From: Xanthobacteraceae bacterium
GTDB taxonomy: Bacteria; Pseudomonadota; Alphaproteobacteria; Rhizobiales; Xanthobacteraceae
Reading direction: 5' to 3'
Length of the DNA: 64,000 nt
NCBI GenBank assembly: GCA_024508855.1
Contig: JANINJ010000082.1
Span: 62,001 to 126,000, forward strand
Part shown: positions 17,223 to 27,864 of the stretch, in pieces
Numbering within the stretch: the first letter of the stretch is position 1
Layout of the letters: the number at the start of each line of letters is the position of its first letter
Made by a program: the position numbers and the translations under genes
Notes under the pieces: model-generated
What the model was told of the DNA's origin: nothing
The model's input: only the letters and a program-made list of their open reading frames with translations
The model's database searches: none

Positions 17223-18281
17223 TCAATTTCGCAGCATGATGCGGCCGACGACCTTGCCGGCGCGCAGCTCATCGATCCATTTCTGGACATCGCCCATCGG
17301 CTCTTCCTTCATGGGCGTCGGCTTGATCTTGCCGGCGCGTGCGAGGGCCATCAGTTCGCGGCCTTCCTCCAGCGTCCCCGTCATGAATCCTTCGACGGTC
17401 ATGCGCTTGTAGATCCACTGCACCATCGGCAGGTTGAAGTTGCCGCCCATCAGACCCGAGACGACGATCTTGCCGCCGCGCGCAACCACGGACGTCGCGA
17501 ACGCCATCGATTTTTCGTTGCCTGCGAAATCGACGATTTCGTCGAAGCCGCCGTCGGTCTCCTTCAAAATGCGCTTGACGATATCCGCTTCGGTCGGATC
17601 GTAAGCCACCGACGCGCCGCTCTTCAGCGCGGTATCGCGCGCCGACGCGCTGAGGTCGGCGACCGAAACCGGTTGCTTGAACATCGCCTGAGCGAGCGAC
17701 ACACCCATCATGCCGACGCCGCCAAGGCCGATCAGTAGCAGGTTGCGCTGACGCGGCCGGTCCACCAACCGCTTGAGCGCGCCATAGGCCGTGATGCCGG
17801 AGCACATCAGCGTCGCCGCCATGTCGATCGGCACTGGATCGTAGTCGAGCAGGTACTTCGCATCCGGCACGAGGACGTGGGTCGCGAAGCCGCCGTCGAT
17901 CGACACGCCGATGAAGCGATTGCGAACGCAAAGATTCTCGTCGCCGTTGAGGCAATCGCGGCACTTGCCGCAGCCGATCCAGGGGAAGACGGCTTTCTTC
18001 TTGCCGATCAAATCCTTCGGAGCGTCGGGGCCGACCTCGTCGACGACGCCGGCGATTTCATGACCCAGCGTAAACGGCAGCGTCATGCCGCGCGTGGTAT
18101 CGAGGCGCTTGCCGTTGCCGAGATCGGCATAGCCGTCCTGGATGTGCAGGTCGGAGTGACACAGACCGCAGCGCTCGATCCGTACCAGCACTTCGCTGCC
18201 TTGCGGCTTTGGAGTCTCGATGATGGTTTCGCACAGCGGTGCATCGAATTTGACCAGCGATTGTCGACGCATCTGCGCCAT
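17223..18281 (-). CDS. Zinc-dependent alcohol dehydrogenase (MDR family)
   Basis: A 352-residue medium-chain dehydrogenase. Catalytic zinc ligands are visible as Cys41 (CGLCHSD) and the GHE pair at 73-75; the structural zinc site is the four-cysteine cluster Cys104, 107, 110 and 118 (CGKCRDCLNGDENLC). The Rossmann loop GLGGVGMMG is in the middle. The sequence is close to a group often annotated as alcohol dehydrogenase in rhizobia; the substrate cannot be read from sequence. It is 12 bases downstream of rsmA but probably has its own promoter, as its function is unrelated. Confidence 0.9.
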   Translation of the reverse strand: MAQMRRQSLVKFDAPLCETIIETPKPQGSEVLVRIERCGLCHSDLHIQDGYADLGNGKRLDTTRGMTLPFTLGHEIAGVVDEVGPDAPKDLIGKKKAVFPWIGCGKCRDCLNGDENLCVRNRFIGVSIDGGFATHVLVPDAKYLLDYDPVPIDMAATLMCSGITAYGALKRLVDRPRQRNLLLIGLGGVGMMGVSLAQAMFKQPVSVADLSASARDTALKSGASVAYDPTEADIVKRILKETDGGFDEIVDFAGNEKSMAFATSVVARGGKIVVSGLMGGNFNLPMVQWIYKRMTVEGFMTGTLEEGRELMALARAGKIKPTPMKEEPMGDVQKWIDELRAGKVVGRIMLRN

Positions 18282-18293
18282 GGCGGTTCTCCC

Positions 18294-19160
18294 TCACGTC
18301 GATTGCAAATTTTCGGTGCGTATATTGGCCAATTCGCGCGCCATGGCAACAAAGCCCGCGAGCGGAATCGTCTCGGCGCGCCGTGTTGGCTCAATGTCGG
18401 CGGCAGCGGCCAGCCGCGCGGGATCGACGCCGAGCGATTTGAGGCTCTGCCGCAGCATCTTCCGGCGTTGGCCGAATGCGGCCGCAGCAACTTGCTCCAG
18501 CGATTTCCGGTCGCATGGCATTGGTGCCATGCGTGGCAGGAGGCGCACGACGGACGAGGTGACCTTCGGCGGCGGCACGAAGGCGGCGGGCGAAATGTCG
18601 AACAGGATTTTGGTTTCGGCACGCCAGTTGGCGAGAACGGCGAGGCGGCCATACGCTTCATCGCCGTCGTGGGCGACGATGCGCTCGGCAACCTCGCGCT
18701 GAAACATCAGCACCATCGTGTCGAACCACGGCGGCCACGGTTCGATGGAGAGCCAGCCGATCAGAAGCGCGGTCGCAATATTGTAGGGCAGGTTGGCGAC
18801 GATCTTGGCGCGCTCGGAGCCCAGCAACGGGCGCGGATCGAAATGCATGGCGTCTGCATTGACGATGTCCAGCCGCCCCGGATAGCGCACGGAAATCTCC
18901 TCGAGTGCGGCGACGGCGCGGTCGTCGCGTTCGATGGCGATGACGCGCTTGGCTCCAAGTGCGAGCAAGGCGCGAGTCAATCCGCCGGGACCCGGACCGA
19001 TCTCGATCACCGTTGCGTCTTCCAGGGGTCCCGCAGCGCGCGCGATTCGCGTGGTGAGGTTGAGGTCGAGCAGGAAGTTCTGACCGAGCGATTTGCGCGC
19101 CGATAGCTGGTGACGTTTGATGACGTCGCGTAGCGGCGGCAGATCGTCGATCGCACTCAT
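18294..19160 (-). CDS. rsmA: 16S rRNA (adenine1518-N6/adenine1519-N6)-dimethyltransferase
   Basis: Methylates two adjacent adenines in the 3' hairpin of 16S rRNA late in 30S assembly; loss gives kasugamycin resistance. The 288 residues include [10 protein letters not shown] (23-32), the SAM motif [10 protein letters not shown] (53-62), the catalytic NLPYNI (123-128) and FVPPPKV. Overlaps pdxA by four bases (ATGA), in the conserved surA-pdxA-rsmA order also seen in enterobacteria. Confidence 0.97.
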   Translation of the reverse strand: MSAIDDLPPLRDVIKRHQLSARKSLGQNFLLDLNLTTRIARAAGPLEDATVIEIGPGPGGLTRALLALGAKRVIAIERDDRAVAALEEISVRYPGRLDIVNADAMHFDPRPLLGSERAKIVANLPYNIATALLIGWLSIEPWPPWFDTMVLMFQREVAERIVAHDGDEAYGRLAVLANWRAETKILFDISPAAFVPPPKVTSSVVRLLPRMAPMPCDRKSLEQVAAAAFGQRRKMLRQSLKSLGVDPARLAAAADIEPTRRAETIPLAGFVAMARELANIRTENLQST

Positions 19161-20158
19161 GCGCGCGGTGCCGCCATGCGCGCCGCCAGCTTCAGCGCGG
19201 CGATCAGGCTCGACGGATTGGCCTGTCCGGTGCCGGCGATATCAAAAGCCGTGCCGTGGTCAGGCGACGTGCGGATAAAGGGCAGGCCGAGTGTGACGTT
19301 AACGCCATCGTCAAACGCCAGCGTCTTGATCGGGATCAGGGCCTGATCGTGATACATGCAGATCGCGCAGTCATATCGTTGACGTGCGGCAGCGTGGAAC
19401 ATGGTGTCGGCAGGCAGCGGTCCTTTGGCGTCGATACCTTCGCTGCGCAACGTCGCGACGGCGGGAGCGACGATCGTCCGGTCCTCGGTGCCCAACGAGC
19501 CGTCCTCGCCGGCATGGGGATTCAAGCCGGCGATAGCGAGGCGAGGGCGCGCGATGCCGAAGCGCGCGATCATATCCGCGACCAGGATGCGTGCCGTCGT
19601 TACGATCAGGTCGCTTGTCAGTTGCGCGATGGCGTCGCGAAGCGAAACGTGAATCGTCACCGGCACGACCGCGAGCGTGGGCGACCACAGCATCATCACC
19701 GGGAGCGGCACCTTGCCATTGTATGCAGCGAGTTCTGCGAGGAATTCAGTGTGGCCGGGATGATTGAAGCCTGCGCGATAGAGCACGCTCTTGGCAATGG
19801 GATTGGTCACGACGGCGGCGGCGCTGCCCGCCTTCACATCTTCAACCGCCTGGCGGATCGCCGCGATGGCAACTTTCGCGCTGCTGTCATCGGGCTGGCC
19901 TGGCGCAGCGGTCGGCACATGCCCGACTGAAACGATGGGCAGTGCGTCGGAGAATATGTCGATTGCGTCGGAGGGGGTGGCCTTGGCGAGGGCAATTTCG
20001 ACACCGAGGCGCTTGGCTCGATCTCCGATGAAGCCGGGATCACCCAGCAGGTAGAACGGTGGTACGCCGAGGTCTGCGCGGCGGCGCCACGCCTCGATGG
20101 CGATGTCGGGGCCGATGCCCGCAGGTTCACCGATCGTCAGCGCAAGAGGCTTCAACAT
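19157..20158 (-). CDS. pdxA: 4-hydroxythreonine-4-phosphate dehydrogenase
   Basis: NAD-dependent step of pyridoxal phosphate synthesis by the DXP-dependent pathway. The 333 residues begin [19 protein letters not shown], the family N-terminus; later blocks are [20 protein letters not shown], the zinc-binding [23 protein letters not shown] and [18 protein letters not shown]. An ATG 39 bases upstream (20197) is possible but would add residues not found in relatives; an AGGAAG stretch directly precedes the chosen ATG. Confidence 0.95.
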   Translation of the reverse strand: MLKPLALTIGEPAGIGPDIAIEAWRRRADLGVPPFYLLGDPGFIGDRAKRLGVEIALAKATPSDAIDIFSDALPIVSVGHVPTAAPGQPDDSSAKVAIAAIRQAVEDVKAGSAAAVVTNPIAKSVLYRAGFNHPGHTEFLAELAAYNGKVPLPVMMLWSPTLAVVPVTIHVSLRDAIAQLTSDLIVTTARILVADMIARFGIARPRLAIAGLNPHAGEDGSLGTEDRTIVAPAVATLRSEGIDAKGPLPADTMFHAAARQRYDCAICMYHDQALIPIKTLAFDDGVNVTLGLPFIRTSPDHGTAFDIAGTGQANPSSLIAALKLAARMAAPRA

Positions 20159-20248
20159 CTTCCTGCCTTGGAATATCTCGCCGACGGGCGGCGTCATGTC
20201 GTCATGCCATGAATTGGCGGCATGTGCGAGCCCAAGACAGGGATCGAG

Positions 20249-21184
20249 TCAGTGCTGACGATACTCGATCATGGCAGCCTTGCGGAGATCCTGCAGATAG
20301 GATTTCGACTTCTCTTCATATCGCTGCGAGTAGATCTTTTCCCGAATCTCACGCCTCTGCGGCGTGTCCGCAGTTGAAACCTTGCGGTCGCAGAGGGCTA
20401 CCATCTCGATGCCCTGCCGCGTCACTTCCGGTGCGGTCAAATGACCCACCGGAGTCTTGTCCAGAATCTCGCGAAGCGCAGCCGGAAGGTCAGCAGAGGT
20501 CTTGATAACCGGATCGCGGATCGTCGCGTTTTGGATGGAGCTAAATATCTGCTTGGCCTCGTCGCAGGTCTGCACGCGGCTGCGCAGCGCCTCCGCTTCC
20601 CGCTTTCGCGATTCCAGCGCGGAACTGGGCGAACCACGGGGAACGATCAGCACGATCGGCCGCATGCGGTATTCGAAACTGCTGCCCTCCTTGCTGTCGC
20701 CCTGTTCGCCGGCGGCCGCGCGGATGGTTTGTTCGCCGACCTGGAGGCTTTCCTTGAACCGTCCCCGGATCAGGCTGCCCCAGACGATCTCCGCCTTGAT
20801 GCGAGCCTTCAGGGTTGCCGGCCGGATACCTTTGCTCGCGAGCATTTTGGTCAGCTGATCCGAATTCAGGCGCATGCGCTGCGCCATCTGGCCGAACGAG
20901 GAATCGACATCCCCACCGCTGGGATCGACGCCGTACTTCTTGCCTTCCTTGATCTTGAGTTTCTCGTCGATCAATTCGTTCATGACTTCCTGCCGGCTGC
21001 TTTTTTTTCCGGAGAGCGCCGCCAGGCGGGTACGTTGATCGATATCGTAATTGGTAATGGGCTCGCCGTTGACCATTACAACGACGTTTTGCGCGCGCGC
21101 AGGCGAGGTCCCCGCCATCATGGCAAAGCCTGCAGTGAGGGCCAGAACCATGGAAAATATGCGGGGGAGGAATGTATTCGTCAT
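20249..21184 (-). CDS. surA: Periplasmic peptidyl-prolyl isomerase / chaperone of the SurA type
   Basis: Helps outer membrane proteins, including LptD, to fold. 311 residues with a Sec signal peptide ending at ARAQ (about residue 32), then the SurA N-terminal chaperone domain (NVVVMVNGEPITNYDIDQR, MNELIDEKLKIKEGK), and a single parvulin-like region near the end. The parvulin part is divergent, so activity as an isomerase is uncertain. The start at 21184 gives a normal signal peptide; a TTG further upstream is less likely. Lies between lptD and pdxA, the order lptD-surA-pdxA-rsmA known from E. coli. Confidence 0.9.
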   Translation of the reverse strand: MTNTFLPRIFSMVLALTAGFAMMAGTSPARAQNVVVMVNGEPITNYDIDQRTRLAALSGKKSSRQEVMNELIDEKLKIKEGKKYGVDPSGGDVDSSFGQMAQRMRLNSDQLTKMLASKGIRPATLKARIKAEIVWGSLIRGRFKESLQVGEQTIRAAAGEQGDSKEGSSFEYRMRPIVLIVPRGSPSSALESRKREAEALRSRVQTCDEAKQIFSSIQNATIRDPVIKTSADLPAALREILDKTPVGHLTAPEVTRQGIEMVALCDRKVSTADTPQRREIREKIYSQRYEEKSKSYLQDLRKAAMIEYRQH

Positions 21185-21265
21185 CGTCAAATTATGTCGC
21201 GATACCTGGGAGAGAAGACAAGCCGGATGCGAGGCGATCAAGCGCCTCGTCGGTCCTATGTCGGA

Positions 21266-23743
21266 TCACTGGGTTCCGTTGCTGCCCGCACCGGCGGAAG
21301 TACTCCCGAGCGTGCGCAACCCGAGTTGCAGCATGACAGCATGGCTAAGCTGTGGCGGCGCACCGGTGTTGGTGTAGGACGTGTATGAGTAGTTGGTGAT
21401 GTAGTTGACACCGAGCACGAAGCAATCGTCGACATAGCCAAAGCCGAGGGCGTAGGTGTCGATCGAGTTGCTTTCGAGATTATAACGCGCCGCACCGGTG
21501 GCGACCCAGTTCGACGCCACCTTGAACGACGCGGTGCCCAGGATGCCGGATCGCCGGGTCAGGTAGCCGAGGTCCGGCTGCGCTGCATAGTCGCCGTACA
21601 GCAGGCTAACGTTCCAGCGATTGAAGTTCGCCTTGCCTTCGACCTCGAACCGCTGGACGTCGCCGGTGGCCTGGTCGAACCGCGCACGCGAACTGAAGGT
21701 GAAGGTGCTGTTGGGCGCGTAGGCAATGCTGGCGACGTAATCCGAAACCGGCGTCTGAAGGCCCGAGTCCACGGCGGTATTGGTCGCGTCGGCGACGGCA
21801 AACGAGTTCATTCCGAACAGCTGATAGGACTGTCCGAACATCACCTTGACTGAGCCGCCCTGGTCGAACTGGGTGGTGGCCTGCACGCCGACATTGGCGC
21901 GGCTGCCGCCCTCGATGCGATCGTAGCCCGAGAACTTGTCGACGCTGAACAGGTTGCTGGTGTCGAACGTCATGCTCTGCGAGTCTTCGTTCGGCAACTT
22001 GCCGGCATATTGTTCGTTCGGGCGAATGATGACCTGAGCGATCGGCTCAATGGTCGTGGTTCCCCACGGCTGCACGTTGATGAACGGATAGCGATACTCG
22101 AAGCCGACCGTCGGCATCACGCGGAAGGCGTCGGTGTTGCCGACCGGCAGATAATTGGACACGCCGGGCTGATTGGAAACCGAGGCGTTGATGGCGTCAG
22201 CGCGGATCGAGGCGAACGGCGTCCAGATTTCGCCGATGGAGTCGGTAAACGACCGGCGCCACTGTGCCTCGGCCGACAGCCGGGTATAGGTGCCGGGAAA
22301 GCCGCGCAACAGGCAATTCCCGGGCGTACGGGCCAGCGGATCGGCCGATGTCAGACTGCACAGACCGTTATTTTGAGCGTTTGCCGAAATCGCGTCGAAT
22401 GCCGCCTGATCTCGCGTCAGGTTGGTGAAGTTCGTTTTGTAGCTGACCTCACCGCCGAGAATCGAATGATTGAACACGTTCGAATAGTCGATGACCGGCG
22501 CAACGACCGGAACCTGCGACTGGTTTCCGGAATAGCTCAGATAATAGATCGAACGGGCATCGAAATAGCTGCGATTGCCAACGCCGGTCAGATAGAGCTG
22601 CGACGTTGCTTCGGTGGGAAGATTGAGGAACGAGGTGTAGGGGTCGCGATACTGCGACAGGCGATAGTCCTGCAGGAACGCATAATCGGAGAGCGCAACG
22701 CCTTCCCAGCCCCAGACCCATCGATCGTTCAGCGCGAACTGGCCCTTGGTCTCGACGCCCCCGCGCAACTCGCGGTCGCCGGCCAGCGGTATACCGTTAT
22801 AATTGAAGGCGCCGGGATCCTGCTGGACGATCCCGTAGGCACGGATCTGGTACGCGCCATCCAGCAACCGCTGCCGGAATTCACCCTGCATCAGCACGCC
22901 CTGGCGCGTCGTGATGCGCGGCGTGAGGGTCAGGTCATAATCGGGGGCGAGCGCCCAGTAGAACGGGATGTCCATCCCGATGCCGGTCTGGCTCGTCTGT
23001 GAGAAGCCGGGCATCAGGAAGCCGGTCTTGCGCTTGACGGTCGGATCGGGGGTCGAGAAGTACGGCATATACGCCAAAGGCGTGCCGAAGAACTCAAGAC
23101 GCGCATCTTCGAAGTAGAGCATCTTCTCGTTCTGATCGTGAATGATGCGGGCACCCTTCACCTGCCAGAGCGGCGGCTTCTTCGGATCGTCGCGGCACGG
23201 TGCGCAGGCGGTGTAGACGCCGTTCTGGAACACCGTGTATCGGCCCTCGGTACGATCGGCGCGTGAGGCGGCCATTCGGGTCTGATCGGCAGTGTCGACG
23301 CGCAGCGAGTCCACGAATCCATCGCGATAGTCGTCGCTCAGATCCATGATGTTGGCATAGGTGATCTTGCCGTCCGCATCCTCCAGACGAACGTTGCCTT
23401 CGGCATGGAGGCGCTTGGTCTTCTGGTCGTAGATGACCTTGTCGGCCTGCAGCGACGTGCCGTTATAGAACAGCTGAACGCTGCCGACGGCCGAGACGCG
23501 CGAGTTGTTGTAGTCGTAATCGACCTCGTTCGCCTGCACCAGCATCTGGCCATTGGTGCCAGGCGGCGGGGGCGGCGGTTTAGGTCGCGTATGGGGCGGG
23601 TTGTAGGTAAAGCTCTGGGCCATCGCAGGAGCGGCCGGCAGGCACAGCCATGCCATCCCCAGAACCAGCCCGAGAATCGGAGCCAGGGTCGGAATGAGGG
23701 CGGACATGCGGCTGCGTTCGCGGCGCGGGTCCGCGCGTCGCAT
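21266..23743 (-). CDS. lptD: LPS assembly protein LptD (OstA/Imp)
   Basis: The outer membrane beta-barrel that inserts LPS into the outer leaflet with LptE. 825 residues: signal peptide ending at AMAQ, a Pro-rich spacer, the OstA beta-jellyroll (MLVQANEVDYDYNNSRVSA, YDQKTKRLHAEGNVRLED), then a long beta-barrel of alternating aromatic strands. Cysteines near 'ACAPC' and others later could form the disulfides needed for function. The start at 23743 is chosen to give one signal peptide; an internal ATG 12 codons later is possible. Cotranscribed with lptG and lptF upstream. Confidence 0.95.
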   Translation of the reverse strand: MRRADPRRERSRMSALIPTLAPILGLVLGMAWLCLPAAPAMAQSFTYNPPHTRPKPPPPPPGTNGQMLVQANEVDYDYNNSRVSAVGSVQLFYNGTSLQADKVIYDQKTKRLHAEGNVRLEDADGKITYANIMDLSDDYRDGFVDSLRVDTADQTRMAASRADRTEGRYTVFQNGVYTACAPCRDDPKKPPLWQVKGARIIHDQNEKMLYFEDARLEFFGTPLAYMPYFSTPDPTVKRKTGFLMPGFSQTSQTGIGMDIPFYWALAPDYDLTLTPRITTRQGVLMQGEFRQRLLDGAYQIRAYGIVQQDPGAFNYNGIPLAGDRELRGGVETKGQFALNDRWVWGWEGVALSDYAFLQDYRLSQYRDPYTSFLNLPTEATSQLYLTGVGNRSYFDARSIYYLSYSGNQSQVPVVAPVIDYSNVFNHSILGGEVSYKTNFTNLTRDQAAFDAISANAQNNGLCSLTSADPLARTPGNCLLRGFPGTYTRLSAEAQWRRSFTDSIGEIWTPFASIRADAINASVSNQPGVSNYLPVGNTDAFRVMPTVGFEYRYPFINVQPWGTTTIEPIAQVIIRPNEQYAGKLPNEDSQSMTFDTSNLFSVDKFSGYDRIEGGSRANVGVQATTQFDQGGSVKVMFGQSYQLFGMNSFAVADATNTAVDSGLQTPVSDYVASIAYAPNSTFTFSSRARFDQATGDVQRFEVEGKANFNRWNVSLLYGDYAAQPDLGYLTRRSGILGTASFKVASNWVATGAARYNLESNSIDTYALGFGYVDDCFVLGVNYITNYSYTSYTNTGAPPQLSHAVMLQLGLRTLGSTSAGAGSNGTQ

Positions 23744-23784
23744 CAACACAGCCGACGGCCTATGTCGGGTGGCGACAACAGTCA

Positions 23785-24882
23785 CTACCCGTCCTCCTGA
23801 TACAGCAGGGCCAGGAAACCGGTGAGGCCACCTACACAGACAGGTAGCCACGCCGCAGCGATTGGATGCATCAACTCGGCCTTGCTCAAATCTTCGGTCA
23901 CTTTGGATAGAACATAGAGCAGAAACCCCGCACCCACGCCACTTAAAACCATCTTCTGGACGCCCCCGAAACGGAAGAACCGCAGGCTCACCGCGGCCGC
24001 CAGCATCACCATAGCAATCAACAGAAATGGCTGTGCGACAAGCTTCTGATACTGCAATCGATAGCCGGCGCTGGCGACGCCCGAATTCTCGGACGACCGG
24101 ATGTAGGTCGGAAGTTGCCAAAAAGACACAGTTTCCGGGGTGGAGAAGCTGTTCTGGACCTGCACCGGAGTGAGATTCGTGGCCAGCCGGAAGCTGTCTT
24201 GATTCACCGCTGGCGCGTCCAGGGAGTATCTACGTACCGATTTAAAGAGCCAATAGCCGTTCTCCAGCGTTGCCTCGCCGGCGTCGATTCGCTCCTTGAA
24301 TTGATAGCTCGGGTCGAACAGGAAAACGGTCAGCCCGGTCAGCCTCTTGCCCTGCTGCTCGCTGCGGGCGGCGTTGATGATGGCGTTGCCTTCGCTCGTG
24401 GTCTGGCTGACCCAGAAACCGGTGGCATCCTGCAACCCACCGCCCGGATCCCGGCCGAACAATTCGGCCTCCATCTTTTTGGATTGTTCGCGCAATTCGG
24501 CAGAGACCGGGTTGTAGACCGCAGTCGCGAAAACCCCGAGCAGCAGTGCACTGGCCAGCGCCGGGGAGATGAACTGCCACGCCGAGACGCCAGCCGCGCG
24601 CGCCACCACCAGCTCGAGCCGGCGCGAGAGCGCGAGATAACAGGTCATGGCGCCGATCAGGACACAGAACGGCGTCAGCTTTTCGAGCAGTTGAGGGACG
24701 CGGAACAGCGAGGTTTCGGCGACCATGATGGCGGAAGCCGACGCGAGACTCGACGTGCGCCGTACCATCTCGATGTAATCGACCAGCACTAGCAGCACGA
24801 AGATGCTGGCGAACACGCCGAGCGCCGAAATCAGGAAGCGGCCGGCAAAATAGCGGCCCAATGTATTGATGAGCATGCTCAT
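23785..24882 (-). CDS. lptG: LPS export ABC transporter permease LptG
   Basis: 365 residues with six transmembrane helices (three before and three after a periplasmic beta-jellyroll), the YjgP/YjgQ family layout. Forms the LptB2FG complex that extracts LPS from the inner membrane. N-terminus MLINTLGRYFAGRFLIS and the LSRRLELVVARAAGVSAWQF coupling-helix region are diagnostic, as is the C-terminal VQKMVLSGVGAGFLLYVLSK. Overlaps lptF by four bases. Confidence 0.95.
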   Translation of the reverse strand: MSMLINTLGRYFAGRFLISALGVFASIFVLLVLVDYIEMVRRTSSLASASAIMVAETSLFRVPQLLEKLTPFCVLIGAMTCYLALSRRLELVVARAAGVSAWQFISPALASALLLGVFATAVYNPVSAELREQSKKMEAELFGRDPGGGLQDATGFWVSQTTSEGNAIINAARSEQQGKRLTGLTVFLFDPSYQFKERIDAGEATLENGYWLFKSVRRYSLDAPAVNQDSFRLATNLTPVQVQNSFSTPETVSFWQLPTYIRSSENSGVASAGYRLQYQKLVAQPFLLIAMVMLAAAVSLRFFRFGGVQKMVLSGVGAGFLLYVLSKVTEDLSKAELMHPIAAAWLPVCVGGLTGFLALLYQEDG

Positions 24883-26048
24883 GGCGTCACCGGCCGTCCC
24901 ATGAGGCGAAGCAGGCGCGCGTTCGAGCGGTTGATCGCCTCGACCAGGCGGGCTGGCGGCTCGATGACCGTGCCGGTCAGGATGATCCAGACGCCGGCGC
25001 CGGTGGCTACCAGCAGCATCAGATATTGCACCAGAACGGCGAGCGGAGATTTGACCGCCATGACCGAGCAGGCAAAGCCGGCCATGCGCAGTCCGAACAC
25101 AGCGAGGATGGCATTGGTGATCGAGAAGTTGCGGCTTTGCCGGGTGGTCCGCGGCGTCCCCAGAAACGCAAACGTGAGCGCCGCAAAGGCGAACGGGTAG
25201 AGCGGCGCGAGCAGGCGATCGTGCAGGTCGGCGCGGAATTGCCCGGGTAGCTGTTGATACATCGGGTCGTTCGGCGGTGGTGAAATCAGTTCCCAGAGAT
25301 AGCGCTCGCGAATGCCGTAGACCACATCGGTACTGCGATTGGAAAACTTCGACATGTCGAACGCGTAGCGATCGAACGACACCAGTGCGGGATCCTGTTT
25401 GCCGGCTTCGAAGCGTTCGAGATGGCCGTCCTGAAGAACCAGGAACGATCCGCGCTCGTTGTTCAGCACCGTGCCGTGATCGGCGATGATGCTGACATGT
25501 TCCTTCGGATCCCGTCGATCGTCGACGAAGATTCCGGCCAGCACGCCGCCGGGCTGGCGTTCCCGGATGCGAATGGTCAAATTCTGATCGAGCTGGGTGA
25601 ACCGGCCGGGCTGCAGAATGTTGGCCAGCACGTCGGCGGTGATTTCAGCATCCCATCGTTTGATCCGCCGCATTCCGTCGGGAGCGAGGTACGCCGCAAT
25701 GAATGCGACCAGCAGCGCCACGATCAGCGTCGCATAAAGAAACGGAACGAACAGCCGGATCGGCGAGAAGCCGGCGGCATTCATGACGATGATTTCGGAA
25801 TCGGTGGCCAGTTTGTTGAGGGTGTGCGAGATCGCAATCATCAGGGCGATCGGCGCGATGATGAGCACCAGCGCCGGAATCACGAGCCCCGTCACTCCCA
25901 GGAAGGTCAGGATGGTCTGCCCCTGACTCGTCATCAGGTCGATGCCGCGCAATGCCTGCGTAATCCAGATCACGCCCGTCAGGCTGATCAGGACCACTGC
26001 AAACGAAGCCAGCGTCGTCCGGAAAATATACTTGTCGATGGACCCCAT
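24879..26048 (-). CDS. lptF: LPS export ABC transporter permease LptF
   Basis: 389 residues, the first gene of the lptF-lptG-lptD-surA-pdxA-rsmA run. Six transmembrane helices around a periplasmic domain. Family blocks: MGSIDKYIFRTTLASFAVV, LNKLATDSEIIVMNAAGFSPIRLF (the coupling helix to LptB), and ALTFAFLGTPRTTRQ near the second membrane block. The order F then G is the usual one. The ATP-binding partner LptB is not in this window. Confidence 0.95.
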   Translation of the reverse strand: MGSIDKYIFRTTLASFAVVLISLTGVIWITQALRGIDLMTSQGQTILTFLGVTGLVIPALVLIIAPIALMIAISHTLNKLATDSEIIVMNAAGFSPIRLFVPFLYATLIVALLVAFIAAYLAPDGMRRIKRWDAEITADVLANILQPGRFTQLDQNLTIRIRERQPGGVLAGIFVDDRRDPKEHVSIIADHGTVLNNERGSFLVLQDGHLERFEAGKQDPALVSFDRYAFDMSKFSNRSTDVVYGIRERYLWELISPPPNDPMYQQLPGQFRADLHDRLLAPLYPFAFAALTFAFLGTPRTTRQSRNFSITNAILAVFGLRMAGFACSVMAVKSPLAVLVQYLMLLVATGAGVWIILTGTVIEPPARLVEAINRSNARLLRLMGRPVTP

Positions 26049-26361
26049 CGGGCAGAACGATCCCCATCCTCTACTTGGTTCCTGGCGGCAACGCCCGGAT
26101 TCGTCACGAATCCCCCACGGACAATCGCTTAAGGCCTCAAGCCGGCACCCTTAAAGCATACCATTCCGTCGATCGGTCAACAAAATGGCCGAGCCAAGGC
26201 GCTCAGTGGACATCGTTAATGAGGTGTATCGGGTTTTAGCGTCGGTTCCCTGAATGTGTCTTGACGGATCGATCGCAGAAACGAAAGAACAGGGGAGTTG
26301 CGATACCCGCCGAACTCGCCGCTCGCATCCGCGACCGCGGTGGCAATTGGAGGATTAATTT
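26049..26361. other. Divergent promoter region lptF / pepA
   Basis: About 313 bases without a gene. A TTGACG at about 26269 is a possible -35 for pepA but I see no matching -10. No repeats or hairpins stand out. Confidence 0.5.
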
Positions 26362-27864
26362 ATGCCCGACGCCGTGAAGCTCGGCTTCGTACCGTTTTCG
26401 ACTGCCGTCCGCGGCACTCTGGTGGTGTTTTGCGACGACGCTCTGAAGCTGGGCGAGGCGGCTCGCAAAGCGCTGGGGACTGCCGTTGGCGTCGTCAAGC
26501 GCGCGGCAACGGCGAATCAATTCAAGGGCAAGCTCGGTGCGGCGCTGGACATTCTCGCTCCCGACGCGGTCAAGGCCGATCGTCTGCTGGTGATCGGCGT
26601 GGGGAAGGCGTCAACGCTCACGGAGAAGGACTTCCTCAAGCTCGGCGGCGTCGTTGCGGGCAAGGTTGTCGCACGGGGCGGCGCCGTCACGGTGATCGCC
26701 GAACTGCCTGCCGCTGCGATGACGCCGGCTCAGGCGGCTGCAGTCGCTTCCGGCGCGCGGCTGCGTGCCTACAAGTTCGATCGCTACAAGACAAAGAAGA
26801 AGGACGGCGAATCCGACTCCGCACGAGCTGACATCTCGATTGCGGTCGGCGACGTCGCCGCGGCGCGCAAGGCGTTCAGCCCGGAAAGCCATATCGTCGA
26901 CGGCGTCATTCTGGCGCGCGAGCTGGTCAACGAGCCGCCGAACGTTCTTTTTCCTGTCGAATTCGCCCGGCGCGCGACGCAGTTGCGCAAACTTGGCGTC
27001 AATGTCGAAGTGCTCGACGTCAAGGCGATGACCAAGCTCGGCATGGGCGCGCTGCTCGGTGTTGGGCAAGGCTCCACGCAACCGAGCCGTACCGTCATCA
27101 TGCGCTGGAACGGCGGCAAGCGCGGTGAACAGCCGGTTGCGTTCGTCGGCAAAGGTGTCTGCTTCGATACCGGCGGCATTTCGATCAAGCCGGCCGGCAG
27201 CATGGAAGAGATGAAGGGGGATATGGGCGGCGCGGCCTGCGTGGTCGGTCTGATGCACGCGCTCGCCGCACGCAAGGCCAAGGTCAATGCGATCGGCGCC
27301 ATCGGCATCGTCGAGAACATGCCGGACGGCAACGCGCAGCGCCCGGGCGACATCGTTACCTCGATGTCCGGCCAGACCATCGAGATCATCAATACCGACG
27401 CCGAGGGCCGGCTCGTGCTGGCGGACGTGCTTTGGTACGTGGCGCAGAAATTCAAACCGAAGTTCATGGTCGATCTGGCCACTCTGACCGGCGCGATCAT
27501 GGTAGCGTTGGGCACGGAATATGCCGGCATGTTCTCCAACAACGATCAGCTCGCGGAGCGGCTGACCGAGGCCGGGCAGGCGACCGGCGAGCGGGTCTGG
27601 CGCATGCCGCTCGGCCCGGAATATGACAAGCTCATCGACTCCCAGTTCGCCGACATGAAGAACACCGGCGGCCGCCACGGCGGCTCGATCACGGCAGCGC
27701 AATTCCTTCAGCGTTTCGTCGACGGCACGCCATGGGCGCACCTCGATATTGCGGGAACTGCGATGGGTGCACCGAAGACCGACATCAACCAGAGCTGGGG
27801 TTCAGGGTATGGCGTGCGGTTGCTCGATCGGCTCGTAGCGGAGCATTATGAAGTCCGGCGATGA
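26362..27864 (+). CDS. pepA: Leucyl aminopeptidase (M17)
   Basis: A cytoplasmic two-zinc aminopeptidase, 500 residues. Active site residues are all visible: Lys264 and Asp269 in [16 protein letters not shown], Lys276, Asp287 in KGDMGGA, and Asp346 and Glu348 in the family signature NTDAEGRL. Start: ATG preceded by GGAGG. Overlaps holC by four bases; pepA-holC is a common pair in proteobacteria. In E. coli PepA also binds DNA, but nothing in this sequence tests that. Confidence 0.97.
   Translation: MPDAVKLGFVPFSTAVRGTLVVFCDDALKLGEAARKALGTAVGVVKRAATANQFKGKLGAALDILAPDAVKADRLLVIGVGKASTLTEKDFLKLGGVVAGKVVARGGAVTVIAELPAAAMTPAQAAAVASGARLRAYKFDRYKTKKKDGESDSARADISIAVGDVAAARKAFSPESHIVDGVILARELVNEPPNVLFPVEFARRATQLRKLGVNVEVLDVKAMTKLGMGALLGVGQGSTQPSRTVIMRWNGGKRGEQPVAFVGKGVCFDTGGISIKPAGSMEEMKGDMGGAACVVGLMHALAARKAKVNAIGAIGIVENMPDGNAQRPGDIVTSMSGQTIEIINTDAEGRLVLADVLWYVAQKFKPKFMVDLATLTGAIMVALGTEYAGMFSNNDQLAERLTEAGQATGERVWRMPLGPEYDKLIDSQFADMKNTGGRHGGSITAAQFLQRFVDGTPWAHLDIAGTAMGAPKTDINQSWGSGYGVRLLDRLVAEHYEVRR

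Noticed and set aside
26611-27741. 376-codon minus-strand frame over pepA
   Set aside because: Antisense shadow of a conserved peptidase.
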